Source of the DNA: Dyadobacter jiangsuensis
GTDB taxonomy: Bacteria > Bacteroidota > Bacteroidia > Cytophagales > Spirosomataceae
Assembly: GCF_003014695.1 (NCBI RefSeq)
Contig: NZ_PYAS01000001.1
Coordinates: forward strand, 186,001 to 250,000
DNA length: 64,000 bases
Direction of reading: 5' to 3'
Positions 24,754 to 36,200 of the stretch are shown piece after piece. A program made the translations under genes and the position numbers. Positions within the stretch are counted from its first letter, which is position 1. Each line of letters starts with the position of its first letter. A model generated the notes under the pieces. It did not search any database and was not told where the DNA came from. It worked only from the letters and a program-made list of their open reading frames with translations.

Positions 24754-25506
24754 ATGAATTCGGAAGATAGGAGACTGGTTTTGATTGTTGACAACAGCGT
24801 TAACCTGTATGGTTTAGGAAGAGAAATATTAAAAAATAACTTCCGTGTAATTGAAAGTAACGGCGGTGAGGAAGGGCTTGCACTTGCAAGACAAATAAAG
24901 CCGGATCTGGTCATTTGCGATATTTCAACTTCGTCTTCCGATGGTCTTTTTATTTGTGAAAATTTGAAGTCGGATAGTGCTACCAGCCATGCACCTGTAA
25001 TTTTATTAGGCCCGATGGCGCAGCAAATTGATGGTTTGCGCGCCGGTGCCGATGATTATATTTCACCGCCTTTCGACAGCCACGTGCTGGGCTTGAAAAT
25101 AGAAAACCTCATCCGGTTAGGCGATGCAATGCGTGGTAAAGTCGTGCAGGAAATGTCGGCTCAATCCGAGTGGAATGGGTTAAGTGACCGGTTTCTTGAA
25201 AAGCTGGAACAGCTCGTCCTCGAAAATATAGCAGACCCTGATTTTGGCGTCCACGAAATGGCATTTCAAATAGGCATTAGCGTTTCGGTTCTTTACCGCA
25301 AGCTCCGACTACATACAGGAGCCACCGTAAATGAATTTGTGAAGACAATCCGAATGAAGAGAGCCATGAAACTATTGGAGACAGGCATTTATCCGGTAAA
25401 TGAAGTTGCTGCTGCGATCGGATATGAGGATAGCAAATATTTCAGCAAAGAGTTCCGGAAATCCTTCGGGAAAACACCCACGGAAGTGAAACGACGTGCC
25501 AGGTAA
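24754..25506 (+). CDS. AraC-type response regulator resembling the HTCS output half, with a damaged receiver
   Basis: The 250-residue protein joins a receiver domain to an AraC helix-turn-helix. Asp13 and Asp56 (VICDIS) are kept, but the switch threonine is Gly86 (VILLGPM) and the conserved lysine is Pro105 (DDYISPPFD versus the usual DDYLAKPFD). The linker and output domain (LVLENIADPDFGVHEMAFQI...SKYFSKEFRKSFGKTPTE) are closely alike to the C-terminus of the HTCS encoded convergently next door (NLADPDFGVNELAAQVG...KYFSKEFRKVFGKNPNE). It looks like a detached copy of an HTCS output half that can no longer be switched by phosphate. ATG 24754 was chosen over a codon at 24736. Confidence 0.88.
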   Translation: MNSEDRRLVLIVDNSVNLYGLGREILKNNFRVIESNGGEEGLALARQIKPDLVICDISTSSSDGLFICENLKSDSATSHAPVILLGPMAQQIDGLRAGADDYISPPFDSHVLGLKIENLIRLGDAMRGKVVQEMSAQSEWNGLSDRFLEKLEQLVLENIADPDFGVHEMAFQIGISVSVLYRKLRLHTGATVNEFVKTIRMKRAMKLLETGIYPVNEVAAAIGYEDSKYFSKEFRKSFGKTPTEVKRRAR

Positions 25507-25573
25507 ATACTATGAATACACTGATATGCACACTAAATCTTTGCCGGATTCCGGCCGACGTTGAGTAAGAAGG

Positions 25574-25602
25574 TCAGCCTCCCGGATTTGCGGGAGGGCT
25601 GA
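25574..25602. terminator. Hairpin between convergent genes
   Basis: TCAGCC-TCCCG and CGGGAGGGCTGA pair around a six-base GATTTG loop with one bulged base, giving a strong stem between the 3' ends of the AraC-type regulator and the HTCS. Only a weak T-rich tail follows on the plus strand, so it may act on both strands or simply separate the transcripts. Confidence 0.6.
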
Positions 25603-25611
25603 TTTGTATGG

Positions 25612-28600
25612 TTAGCCGATTGTATTCTTTTTAAATTCATTCGGGTTTTTTCCGAACACCTTTCTGAACTCCTTACTGAAATACTTGCTGTCGTCGAATC
25701 CGATCATCGTGGCGACTTCCGCGACGTTGTAAACACCGGATTCCAGGAACTTTTTGGCTTCATTGAGGCGAATCGCTTTCACAAACTCGTTTACGGTCAT
25801 GCCTGTAAGCGTGCGCAATTTCCGGTACAGCACCGACACGCTCATTCCTACCTGCGCAGCGAGCTCGTTTACACCGAAGTCGGGGTCGGCCAGATTCCCT
25901 GCTACCAGGGACCTGATGCGGGCGATAAATGCCTCGTTCACGTCCTGGGCGATGGTGTTCCCGTCCGTACTATCGGTCAGGGCCGACTGCCGGTAATGCG
26001 CTCGCAGCTCGTCTCTTACGCGGATGAGGTTGCGGATTTTTAATTCCAGAATCCGCGGATCGAATGGTTTGGCGAGGTAATCGTCCGCACCCGATTCCAG
26101 TCCCTCGATGACTTGCTCGTTCTGGGTCCGGGCTGTGAGCAATACCACCGGAATGTGTGCGGTGGCAATATTGCTTTTCAGCTTGTTGCACACTTCCAGC
26201 CCATTCATCTCGGGCATCATCACATCCGACAGGACAATGTCCGGCAGATGTTCGTTGGCCAGTTCCAGTCCTTGCAGACCATTTTCCGCTTCAATGATGT
26301 TGAACTCGCCTTCAAACAGGTCCCGGATAAACACCCGCAGCTGGTCGTTGTCTTCGATGATCAGGATGGTGTTGGATAGTTTGGCATCAGCTATATGGTT
26401 ACTGGCCGGCATCGTGGTCGTTTCGGTCAGCAGATCGCCCATATAGCTGTTTCCATTCCGTACCAGCTCGTCGGGCGCGAAATGCCGTTTTTCCCGCAGC
26501 AGCCTGATCGTTAGCGTAGTGCCGCCGGGCGACGTTTCGCCGCGCGTCGTTTCGCCGCGCGTCGCTTCGCCGCGCGACGCCTCGCCGTGCGAGCCGTTGC
26601 GCGCATGACCATTGTGCAAACGGCTTTCGGCTGTAAGGTAGCCATGGTGCCGCTCCACAATAGCCTTCGACAAAGCCAGCCCGATACCGTAGCCTGGCTT
26701 CTCTGAGTCCGCCTGGTAGTAATATGTAAAGAGCTTTTGCAAATGGTCCTGGGACATGCCCTTTCCGTTGTCTTCCACGGTAATTTTCACTTCGTTGGAG
26801 ATCTCGGCAACCCGGACGGCGACTTTGCCGCCTTCGGGGGTGAACTTGTAGGCATTGCTCAGCAGGTTATAAAACACCTTCTGCATTTGGGCGAGATCGA
26901 ACCACAGGTGCACCGGCATTTCAGGAGCGATGAGCGTGGTTTCGATGCCTTTATCTTTCGCCATGTGCTCGAATGCCGCGATCACATTTTTGATAATCCT
27001 GACCACGTCGTGTTCGCGAGCCTGCAAGCGCAAGCCGCCGCTCTGGATTTTGCGGAAATCGAGCAGCTCGTTCACGAGCAGCATGAGCCTGTCCGAACTG
27101 GCTCGGGCGTAGCCCAGGTAGTTTTCATTGTTCTTGCCTTCGGCGGCCTGCTGGTAGGCTTTTTCCAACGGCCCGCTGATCAACGAAAGGTGCGTCCGGA
27201 TTTCGTGGGAAACGTTGGTGAAAAAATCGAGTTTTACCTGATTTAGCGCATTTTCTCTTCTGAACGAGCTTCTTATCCAGAAAAAACGGGTAGTAATATA
27301 TACGATCCCGGCGGTTAGCAGCAGGTAGAATGCATAGGCGTACCAGGTTCTCCACCAGGGCGGCAGGACATTAATCCTGATTTGCAGCGGTTTTTCTGTC
27401 CACACACCGTCGCCATTGCCCGCTTTTACCTGAAAAATATAGCTTCCGGCGGGTAAGTTCGTGTAGGTGGCGGATGGCGTTTGGACGTAATTCCAATCCC
27501 GGTCAATGCCGTCTATTTTGTAAGCATACCGGTTGACATCCGATCTCACATAATCCAGCAGCGCGAAATCGAGCGTGAAAATGCTCTGATCGTGCCTGAA
27601 CGTGATCTCGTTTACCTTGCCGATCGGCACCGGGAGAATGCCGGTACTGTCGTGTGCCCGTACCGTTTTGTTATATAATTTCAATGCACTCAGGACAATG
27701 GGGGCGGTACGGTTTGGAATCGAGATGGTGGCCGGGTCGAAGCTGAACATGCCCTTGTCGGTCACGAAATAGAGATAGCCGTTCCTGTCGACCGTGCCCG
27801 CGCCCTGCATTAAGGTACCTTTCAAGGGTAGACCGTCGTGCGCGCTGTACGATTGCAGGGTCTTTTCCTTGGGGTGGTACCGGTACAATTTCGAAGATGC
27901 GTTGATCCAGATGTAGCCTTTGCTGTCCGGTACAACGTCGAGCGCGGCTTCCCTAGGGATATCCGTGTTCAGCTCAAATTGATTTTTTTCGGGATTGTAT
28001 TTCAAAAGCTGCGTGTGGCAGGCGGCCCATATGTTTCCCGCGCGGTCTTCATTGATTCGCCAGGAAATGACGAAATCTTCCTCTGAACGGATTTTTTCAA
28101 TCGCGGGCATGGGCGATCTGGCCGCTTCCGCTTTGATCCGATATAGTCCTGCTTTTCCCCCGATCCAGATATTGTGGCGGGAATCTTCGAAAATAGTAGT
28201 GGTGTAGGTGACGGTTGGTGCTTTTGTGAAAGTACCGGTCGTTTTGTCAAATAAAAGCAAGCCGTATCGCCCGCCGACCCAGAAATGCCCGAAGCTGTCT
28301 TCATTGATCGCGTAAGTACGTCCGTTCGCGGGTTCTGCCTGACCTGGTTTAGCAAAAGGGTAGTGCCGGTAAATGCCCCTGCGGAAGTCGTAGCTGGTGA
28401 GGAGCGTATTGCCGCCAGCCCAAAGCACCTCGTTCTGATCGATATAAAAGGAATAGTAATCGGCCTCGGGAGCCAGTTTCAAAGGAAATGTCGCCGGATT
28501 TTTGCCGTTGGCGTCGAAAAGCAGGAGCTTGTCCGCTTTGTCGGAGATACTCCACATGCGATTCGTTTTGCTTTTTCCGATCCACGCATTCACGAAGGAG

Positions 28601-29676
28601 CCGGCAAGCGGATCGCCGGCGCCAACCGGCCAGCGTTTGAAGCGTGGCGAATTGAAATGGAAATAGTGGACCCCGGAGTAGTAAGACCCCAGCCAGAGTC
28701 CGCCCTGGTTATCGAGGTATGCCGAAAAGAGCGCGTTTTCCGGCAAGCTTTGCGGGTTGCCCGGCTGGTTGATATACCAATCCGCCTCTCCGGTCGACGG
28801 GTTGAAATGCGCCAGCCCCGAATCCGTGGCGAGCAGCAACTTACCTCTGCCGTCGGATATGATTTCCCTCACAACCGGCACGCCGCCTGTGGTGTTTTTT
28901 AAACCGGTGATGGGGCTGAAAACTCCCGTAGCCGAGTCGAACCGGATTAGACCGCCCAGGCTGTTCCCCAGCCAAATGACACCTTTGTCGTTCGTAAAAA
29001 TGGACAGAACCTCGCTCGGCTGCGTTTCGGGGGGCGTCTGTGGTATTTGGTACAGTTTCGGCTTCCCCCCATTTACCGGCATCCTGATCAGCCCGTCGGC
29101 AGTGCCCAGCCAGAGCGTTCCGTCTTTGCCCTCCGCCATGCATTTGATATTCAGGGCTCCGCCTTTGAATTCATGTTGCAAATGGCGGGATAGCTGAACC
29201 GACCCATTGCCTGTAACGATCCGGGTGAGCCCGTGCCGCGTCCCCGCCCAGATCTGTTTTTTGCTGTCTTCGATCAGGCAGTTGACCCATTCGTCGGACA
29301 ATGTGTTAGCCCGGGTTGAGTCATGTTTGAAATGGGTAATATCGGCCGTGTTTGGGTCATAGAGCGTCAGCTCCGAAGCAGTACCCACCCAAATGCGGCC
29401 CTGGGAGTCGGAGATCATGTCCCGGAGGTCCGAAAAGATCGGTTTCCCGCCGGGATCCCTCCCGTAAGGTTTCAGCGTCCGGGTGTCGTAACGGATGAGT
29501 CCGGTCAGCGTACCGAACCACATCAGGCCGTCTTTATCCTGCGTGATGGCGAGCACCCCGTTGATAGGATCTTCTTCAGCCCCCGAAATATTTTTAAATG
29601 ACTGTCCTGCCGTGGGGACAAAGCAGGCGAAAATGGCAATGAGTGTAAGCAGTAGATTTTTGTAGCTGGTCATCAA
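25612..29676 (-). CDS. Hybrid two-component system sensor (HTCS) for a glycan
   Basis: This 1354-residue protein joins a whole signalling path. Residues 1-25 are a signal sequence; to about 690 there are two-component beta-propeller repeats (DKDGLMWFGT, DSQGRIWVGT and others); a Y_Y_Y domain ends near 765; a membrane helix lies around 776-798. The kinase core has His824 in SHEIRTH and NAYKFTPEGG/GIGLAL in the ATPase. The receiver has Asp1151 in SDVMMP, and the AraC domain runs ~1260-1350. Such sensors bind oligosaccharides in the periplasm and induce PUL genes. A pentapeptide tandem linker (1027-1052) is unusual. It is transcribed from its own promoter at 29720-29752; its target PUL is not certain. 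Confidence 0.95.
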   Translation of the reverse strand: MMTSYKNLLLTLIAIFACFVPTAGQSFKNISGAEEDPINGVLAITQDKDGLMWFGTLTGLIRYDTRTLKPYGRDPGGKPIFSDLRDMISDSQGRIWVGTASELTLYDPNTADITHFKHDSTRANTLSDEWVNCLIEDSKKQIWAGTRHGLTRIVTGNGSVQLSRHLQHEFKGGALNIKCMAEGKDGTLWLGTADGLIRMPVNGGKPKLYQIPQTPPETQPSEVLSIFTNDKGVIWLGNSLGGLIRFDSATGVFSPITGLKNTTGGVPVVREIISDGRGKLLLATDSGLAHFNPSTGEADWYINQPGNPQSLPENALFSAYLDNQGGLWLGSYYSGVHYFHFNSPRFKRWPVGAGDPLAGSFVNAWIGKSKTNRMWSISDKADKLLLFDANGKNPATFPLKLAPEADYYSFYIDQNEVLWAGGNTLLTSYDFRRGIYRHYPFAKPGQAEPANGRTYAINEDSFGHFWVGGRYGLLLFDKTTGTFTKAPTVTYTTTIFEDSRHNIWIGGKAGLYRIKAEAARSPMPAIEKIRSEEDFVISWRINEDRAGNIWAACHTQLLKYNPEKNQFELNTDIPREAALDVVPDSKGYIWINASSKLYRYHPKEKTLQSYSAHDGLPLKGTLMQGAGTVDRNGYLYFVTDKGMFSFDPATISIPNRTAPIVLSALKLYNKTVRAHDSTGILPVPIGKVNEITFRHDQSIFTLDFALLDYVRSDVNRYAYKIDGIDRDWNYVQTPSATYTNLPAGSYIFQVKAGNGDGVWTEKPLQIRINVLPPWWRTWYAYAFYLLLTAGIVYITTRFFWIRSSFRRENALNQVKLDFFTNVSHEIRTHLSLISGPLEKAYQQAAEGKNNENYLGYARASSDRLMLLVNELLDFRKIQSGGLRLQAREHDVVRIIKNVIAAFEHMAKDKGIETTLIAPEMPVHLWFDLAQMQKVFYNLLSNAYKFTPEGGKVAVRVAEISNEVKITVEDNGKGMSQDHLQKLFTYYYQADSEKPGYGIGLALSKAIVERHHGYLTAESRLHNGHARNGSHGEASRGEATRGETTRGETSPGGTTLTIRLLREKRHFAPDELVRNGNSYMGDLLTETTTMPASNHIADAKLSNTILIIEDNDQLRVFIRDLFEGEFNIIEAENGLQGLELANEHLPDIVLSDVMMPEMNGLEVCNKLKSNIATAHIPVVLLTARTQNEQVIEGLESGADDYLAKPFDPRILELKIRNLIRVRDELRAHYRQSALTDSTDGNTIAQDVNEAFIARIRSLVAGNLADPDFGVNELAAQVGMSVSVLYRKLRTLTGMTVNEFVKAIRLNEAKKFLESGVYNVAEVATMIGFDDSKYFSKEFRKVFGKNPNEFKKNTIG
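26522..26596. repeat. Five-unit 15-bp tandem repeat inside the HTCS gene
   Basis: Five head-to-tail 15-base units (such as TCGCCGCGCGTCGTT at 26537-26551 and TCGCCGCGCGTCGCT at 26552-26566) encode on the minus strand a pentapeptide repeat of the form (S/T)-R-G-E-(A/T). It lies in the linker between the histidine kinase ATPase domain and the receiver, so copy number can change without breaking the frame. Confidence 0.9.
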
Positions 29677-30249
29677 ATGGTACGCACTAAGGAACAGACG
29701 ATGATTGTGTGAAATGACGCAAACTTACTACCTGTCGACGTATATAGCCAAACTGAAAGTAGCTAAGCCGGGTCTCGACAGGGACCTTTAAGATTTGGGA
29801 AACTTCCCCGCTAAGATCTGTGAAGTAGTGCGGGAAATGTTATTCAGGGGCCTTTCTGACAAGAAAAGCCTACTATTTAGCCAAGATTTTCCCCTGCCTC
29901 AATCGAATTAAGTTGGGACATTTGTCGTAGAAATATTTTCAGAACTACCTCCACCATTAGAATTAATTTCTGGTAAACGATCCGGGAAATCTTGACTGCG
30001 CTATGCCACACTATGTCATTTTCATTTCCTGACGCCAGGCAGAACGGTTTTGTACCGGTGTATCAAGCCATGTAACTGAATCGGACCGGGGCCAAGAACC
30101 CATTTCGGGGCGGATCGTATCCTCCCGGTCGGCTACGCCATGCCCAAAAATCCTAAAATCAATTTCTTAAAACTTAATGTGCTGATTATGAATAAATGAC
30201 GAAAAAGGAGAGAAGTGTAAACCATTTATGGACAATTGAAAACTATTTT
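29677..30249. other. Divergent intergenic region before the giant T9SS protein gene
   Basis: 573 bases separate the HTCS and the T9SS protein start codons. The left end has the HTCS promoter and the ACGCACTAAG motif. The rest contains no gene I can support; the frame of the T9SS protein is open from 30196 but without family features. No promoter with both elements was found for the plus-strand gene. Confidence 0.55.
29720..29752 (-). promoter_or_regulatory. Promoter of the HTCS gene
   Basis: On the minus strand TTTG (29752-29749) precedes TAAGTTTG (29727-29720) by 21 bases, a full match to the Bacteroidota consensus. The transcript would begin near 29713 with a leader of about 37 bases. The ACGCACTAAG element at 29682-29691 falls inside that leader. 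Confidence 0.7.
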
Positions 30250-33200
30250 ATGAAACGAAATGTACAAGTTGCCGCCATCGCACTTGCTTCTGCAATGCTT
30301 GCGTGCTTTGGCGCACGTGCGCAGACACCCGGAGGAGTTTCCCCGGCTGCCTGGTACCGGGCCGACGCACCCGGCTCAGTATTCTCAGATGCAGGTTCCA
30401 CGGCCGCATCCAATAATGCCACCGTCCAGCAATGGAATGAAGCGCGTGGAACAGGCAGTAACCTGATCCAGGCGACCGCCAGCGCACGACCGGTTTTTTC
30501 CAATAGCTCCGCGCTGGCTAATTTTAACCCGACCGTCACCTTCGACGGCAGCAATGACTTTCTGCAATTCACGGCGGGTACAGGCGTAAATCTGATCGAC
30601 AGGGCCAATGGCAGTATTTATGCCGCCGGTTATGTGAACACGTTGAAACAAAGCGGATTTGCCGGGTTTCATGCGTCGATGGATTATCCGGGCCTGCATA
30701 TTTTTGGGAGCAACAACAAGCTGCTGTTTTTCACCGGCGGACCTGGCTACCAGGGATTGAGTGCCTCAGCGTATACCGCGGGTATGTTCTTTTCCGCTGG
30801 CTCGGGATGGCAGAACGGCGCTGGTACGAATGCATCGTACGCGGCCGCGACGGTGTCGCTCAACGGTACTCGTACCGATTACAACGGCAGCCAGCTGTAT
30901 AATGCCAACCTGAGCACCGGTGCCCGCGATTTCCGTATCGGCGCCGACAACAACTACGGCGCATTCAGCGGCCAGCTGAATGAGGTGATGGTATTCGAAG
31001 ATAAACTCACCGCGGACCAGATGGACCGCGTCGAGACTTACCTGGCCATCAAATACGGAACCACTTATGCCAGCGGAACGCGGGATTACAAAAATTCAGC
31101 GGGTAACGTGGTTTGGAGCGCTTCTGCGAACACAGGTTCTCAAAGCAACATCGCAGGTATCGGTCGGGACGACAACGGAGCATTGCACCAAAAGCAATCC
31201 TGGAGTACCAGCAACGGCCGTCAGGTGCTGATAGGTACGGGTACGCTCGCGGGCAGCAATGCAGATAATGCTACCGGGCTGAACAACGGGCAATTCCTGG
31301 TCTGGGGGGATAACGGTCTGGCTAAAACGCCGAACGTGGCTATCGCGGGCATCGGCGGCATCAGCCACCGGTTCGCGGCGATCTGGAAAGTTCAGAATAC
31401 CGGTAGCGTGGGCACCGTCCGGGTGGCCTGGCCGAAGAGCTTGCTGGGGATGAAACTCATCCAGAGCTCCGACGCTACGATCGACGCTTCGGACGTATCG
31501 ACGGATATGTCGGCCAATGAGACCGTGATCAATGGAGTAACATTCAACTACGCGGATGTGACCCTCTCGGATGGTCAGTATTTTACTTTCGGGGCCAAAG
31601 TGCCGGCACCGGGCGGTGTGGTGAACGGTATCCTGATGTGGCATAAGGCCGATGACGGCGTGACCACCGCCGGTGCGAAAAACATCTGGCAGGATGTGTC
31701 GGGAAATGGCCGCGATGTGAGCCAGAACAACAATGCAACCTACCAGCCTTCGCTTGTAACGAATGCGTCTTTTACGGCTAATTCTAAAAACTATGCATTC
31801 AATTTCAACCCGTTCTACTATTTCGACGGGTCGAATGACTTTTTCTACCGCCAGAACGATGCCTATTTCCCGTCGACTACCAGTCCGGGATCTACCTATG
31901 GTGTGATGTTCAACTCCGCCGCAGGCGGTTATAACACCGCATATGGATGGGGTGACGACGATCCGAACCTGGTGCGGGCCAACAATAATTACCAGTTTTG
32001 GCGGGATAATGGCCTGCCACTGCAAGCGGACGTAAGCCTGAACACGACTAATGCGCACATCGGCGGTATGGCGTGGAAAGGCGCTGCAAACGGCCTTTAC
32101 CTGAACGTAGACGGGCGTACCTTCTCTACCACCAGCTACAACATCGGCAATATCGCCACCGGAAATCCGCCGACTTTCCAGATCGGCTCCGAGGGATACA
32201 ACACCGCAGCTTATGGCTGGGAGCAATACCAGGGTGCCATCTCGGAAGTGTTTGCATACAGCACCGACCACCAGAATTCGGGCGGCGATGAGAAGCAGCG
32301 CATTAACTCCTACCTGGCGATCAAATACGGTATTACCCTGAAAAACGATGCAGGTACCGGCGTACCCAATTACCTGAGCAGCGCTTCAACCGTAGTATGG
32401 AATGCGACCAACAATGCCGCGTACAGCAAAAACATCGCCGGCTTGGCCAAAGACGATGCGAGCGCATTGAACCAGAAGCAATCGCGCAGCAATGTGAATG
32501 GCCAGCAGGTGTTGATCGGCACGACGGGTCTTTCCGGAACAAATGCGGGTAATGGCACGTCACTTTCCGATGGTCAGTTTTTGATTTGGGGTGACAATGG
32601 CGGGGCGAAATCCCTATCGGTTGGAATAACCGGTATTGTAGATTTGAATCTGCGTTTTGGTTCTATCTGGAAAGTTCAAAATACCGGCAATGTAGGCACA
32701 GTACGTGTAACCTGGCCGGCAGGCATTCCTGGTCTGCATTTGCTCCAAAGTTCGGACGCCGTTTTTGACGCCTCTGATACAAGAACGGACATGACCGGCA
32801 ATACGCAAACTATTAATGGCGTTGCCTACAACTACACTGATGTGACACTCGCAGATGGGCAATACTTCACATTTGCGGGTTACGTAGTCGGACCGGGCGG
32901 TGTAGCTTCGGCCGCATGGTATCGTGCCGACGGTGCAGGACAGCAATACAGTGACGCGGGTACAACACCAGCAGCAGACAATGAGGCATTGCAGCAGTGG
33001 AATGAGTTCAAAGGTACAGGATTCGATCTGGCCCAGGCTTCATCCGGCGCCAGACCCGTATTTTCTAACGCCACTACTTTGGCGAACTTCAACCCAACCG
33101 TAACCTTTGACGGTAGCAACGATCTTATGCAGTTCACAGCAGGTACGGGTGTGAATGTGATCGACAGAGCGAACGGCTCACTTTATGCGGCCGGTTTTGT

Positions 33201-36200
33201 AAAGACGATCCAGAACAGTGGCTTCCTCGGCTTCCATGATTCCATGGACTACCCGGGCTTGCATATGTTCAATAACACCGGAGCGGAGCGAAGACTTTTG
33301 TTCTTCACAGGTGGTCCGGGCTATCAGGGATTGGCTACCGATGCGATTACATCCAGATCCTACTTCACTGCCGGTTCGGGCTGGCAGAACGGGGCTGGTG
33401 CAACCGCTGCATACGCTGGTGCAACGGTGTCGTTCAATGGTGTACGTACCGATTATACCGGTAACCAGCTCCAGAATGCAGTGATTAACGATGCTTCAAG
33501 AAGTCTCCGGATCGGTGCTGACAACAACTATGGTAGTTTCAACGGCCAACTCAATGAGGTGGTTGTATTCGAAAACAAGCTGACCGAGGCTGAAATGGAC
33601 CGGGTGGAAACCTATATGGCCATTAAATATGGTAACACATTTGCCAAAGGTTTGAGAGACTACAAAAATTCAACCTCAGGTACAGTGTGGACCGCCGCGA
33701 CGAACACCGGTTACCACAACAATATCGCGGGTATTGCCAGGGATGACGAAGGATCGTTGTACCAGCGCCAATCATGGAGTACCAACCTGGGCAGACAAGT
33801 ATTGGTAAGTACAACCGGCCTGGCCAACACCAACGCGGCCAATAATGGGGCTCTGGCAAACGGTCAGTTCCTGGTTTGGGGCGATAACGCACTGGCTAGA
33901 ACTCCGTCTGTTTCGATTTCAGGAATTTCCGGCGTCAACTACCGTTTCGCGGCGATCTGGAAGGCACAGAATACCAACAATGTGGGGGTTGTTCGCGTTG
34001 CCTGGCCGAAAGGACTTGGTAACCTGAAACTAATCCAAAGCTCCGATGCTACGATTGACGCATCCGACGTGATCACGGACATGGGTGCCTCACAACAAGT
34101 GAATGGCGTCGAATATGCTTATGCGGACGTAACCCTGGCAGATGGGCAGTACTTTACTTTTGCAGCGTTTGTTCAAGGGCCGGGTGGTGTTACCAATAAC
34201 CTGAGCTTGTGGTATCGTGCGGACATCTACGCGGAGGCTACCGGCGAGGGGTCGGATGTGAACTCATGGACCGACTTTACTTCGGGAACCGTGGCTGCTC
34301 AGCTTGGGGACGTCGACCTGCCGAAATACAAAGCAGGTGATGCCACTTATTTCAACTTCAACCCGGGCGTTAACTTTACTGCGGCTAACCAAACCCTTGG
34401 AAATATCACTGTTCCGACCGTCTCGGCGCAACAGTATGATATTTTTACCCTGACCAAGGAGGGATTGGCACCCGGCGGTAACGGAAGGGTATTCAGCGCG
34501 CTGGTGAAAGACACGGATCTTTCAGGCAGCATTAACTACTGGGATGGTATCGGTATTTTGGCCGACAACCGGATCGAGCGGATGAATACGGCTTACAATT
34601 TCAGATATCTCGCTAACCCGGGCAATATCAACTGGTCGTCCAATAGTCCGAGCATTATGTACAATACCTTCACGAACACGACCGTGGCCAAAGGATTGAA
34701 CGGTGCAGCCAACGGTACTACTGCCACCCATACGGCCATCGGAACCCTGACGGGCGGACATGCGATTGGAACCACTCAGTTTTCAAGCAACGGCAGTGAC
34801 AATGCCGGATTTACAGGCCATATCGGCGAGCTGGTTGTTTATGGAGGCGGCAATATCACGGCTACCGAAAGAAACAAGGTTGATTCCTACCTTGCTATCA
34901 AATACGGCGTTACGCTGAACAACTCCAACAACTACACCACATCGGGTGGTACGGTAGTCTGGGATGCAACGGCTAACAGCGGTTACTATACCAACGTGGC
35001 GGGTATCGGTAAGGACTTCATTTCTGCATTGGAACAAAAACAAAGCCGCAGCCAGCATGCCAACACCAACAACCAGGTGATTATCGGGTTGGGGGGCATT
35101 GCCGCAACGAACGCTGCGAATACCGGTGCATTGTCGGACGGCCAGTTCCTGGTATGGGGTGATAACGGCAATACCCAGGCCATGACTAACACTGCCGGCA
35201 CTTACACTGCATTCGCATACGAAGGCAGCATCAATAATGCACGCCGTATGAACCGCATCTGGAAGGTTCAGAACACGAATGTAGGGGGTGAGACGCTGAT
35301 CCGTTTCCCGCAGGCTTCGGTAGGGACCACCACATTGAGCAACGATGCATGCGCCGGTTATGTGATTATTTTCGCCTCCGATGCGGCATTCTCGACGAAC
35401 GTGACTGCCATCCCGGTGACCGTCAACGGTAGCGACTACGAAGCAACCCATAGCTTCCCGAATGGAGCTAGTTACTTCACGTTTGGTAAAGTGACCCCGA
35501 TTACTACGGGTACGGTGTACCTGCCGACAGTAACCGAGGAAACCACGCAGTACGTCGACAACTGCGCTACCGGCGAATGGACTTACTACCGCAATACGGC
35601 GGACGCTTCACAGAAACTTTTCGCAACTTCCAATGTATCGGCAACAGTGCTTAACAACCTCACTGTAAAGATTACCCCGGAAGGTGTGACCTACTCGGAT
35701 GCCGCGAAAACCACCAGCCTGATGCCGCGTATCACCACGGTGACGGACGCATCAGGAACGCCATTAGCAGGTGCGAAGGTGCGCGTGTATTACAGCGCGA
35801 GCGAACTGGCCGCGACCCAGCTACCGGGCGCGCAGGTGAACGGATGGTTCAAGTATGAGGGAACGGCAGAGGACGTAATCTCGAATGTGTACGCATCCGG
35901 CCTGCTTGACGTAACGAAAGCCGTGGCGCTGACACCCAACGCAAGCGGGGTGGAAGACGGTGTCAATTACGTCGAATTCCATAACATTTCGTCGTTCTCT
36001 TCATTCGTATATCTATCGACAACCAATGAGTCGGCATTGCCTGTTACGCTTACTTACTTCAAGGCGGCCAAGGAAGGCGGCATAGCCAATCTGGCCTGGG
36101 GTACTGCCGAAGAGGTGAATAACAAAGGCTTCGAGATTCAGCGCAGCGCCGATGCACGCAGCTGGAACACCATCGGATTTGTAGAAAACCAGACCGAAGG

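Noticed and set aside
31096..32271. 391-codon minus-strand frame
   Set aside because: Antisense shadow of the T9SS repeat protein, caused by its repetitive GC-rich codon use.
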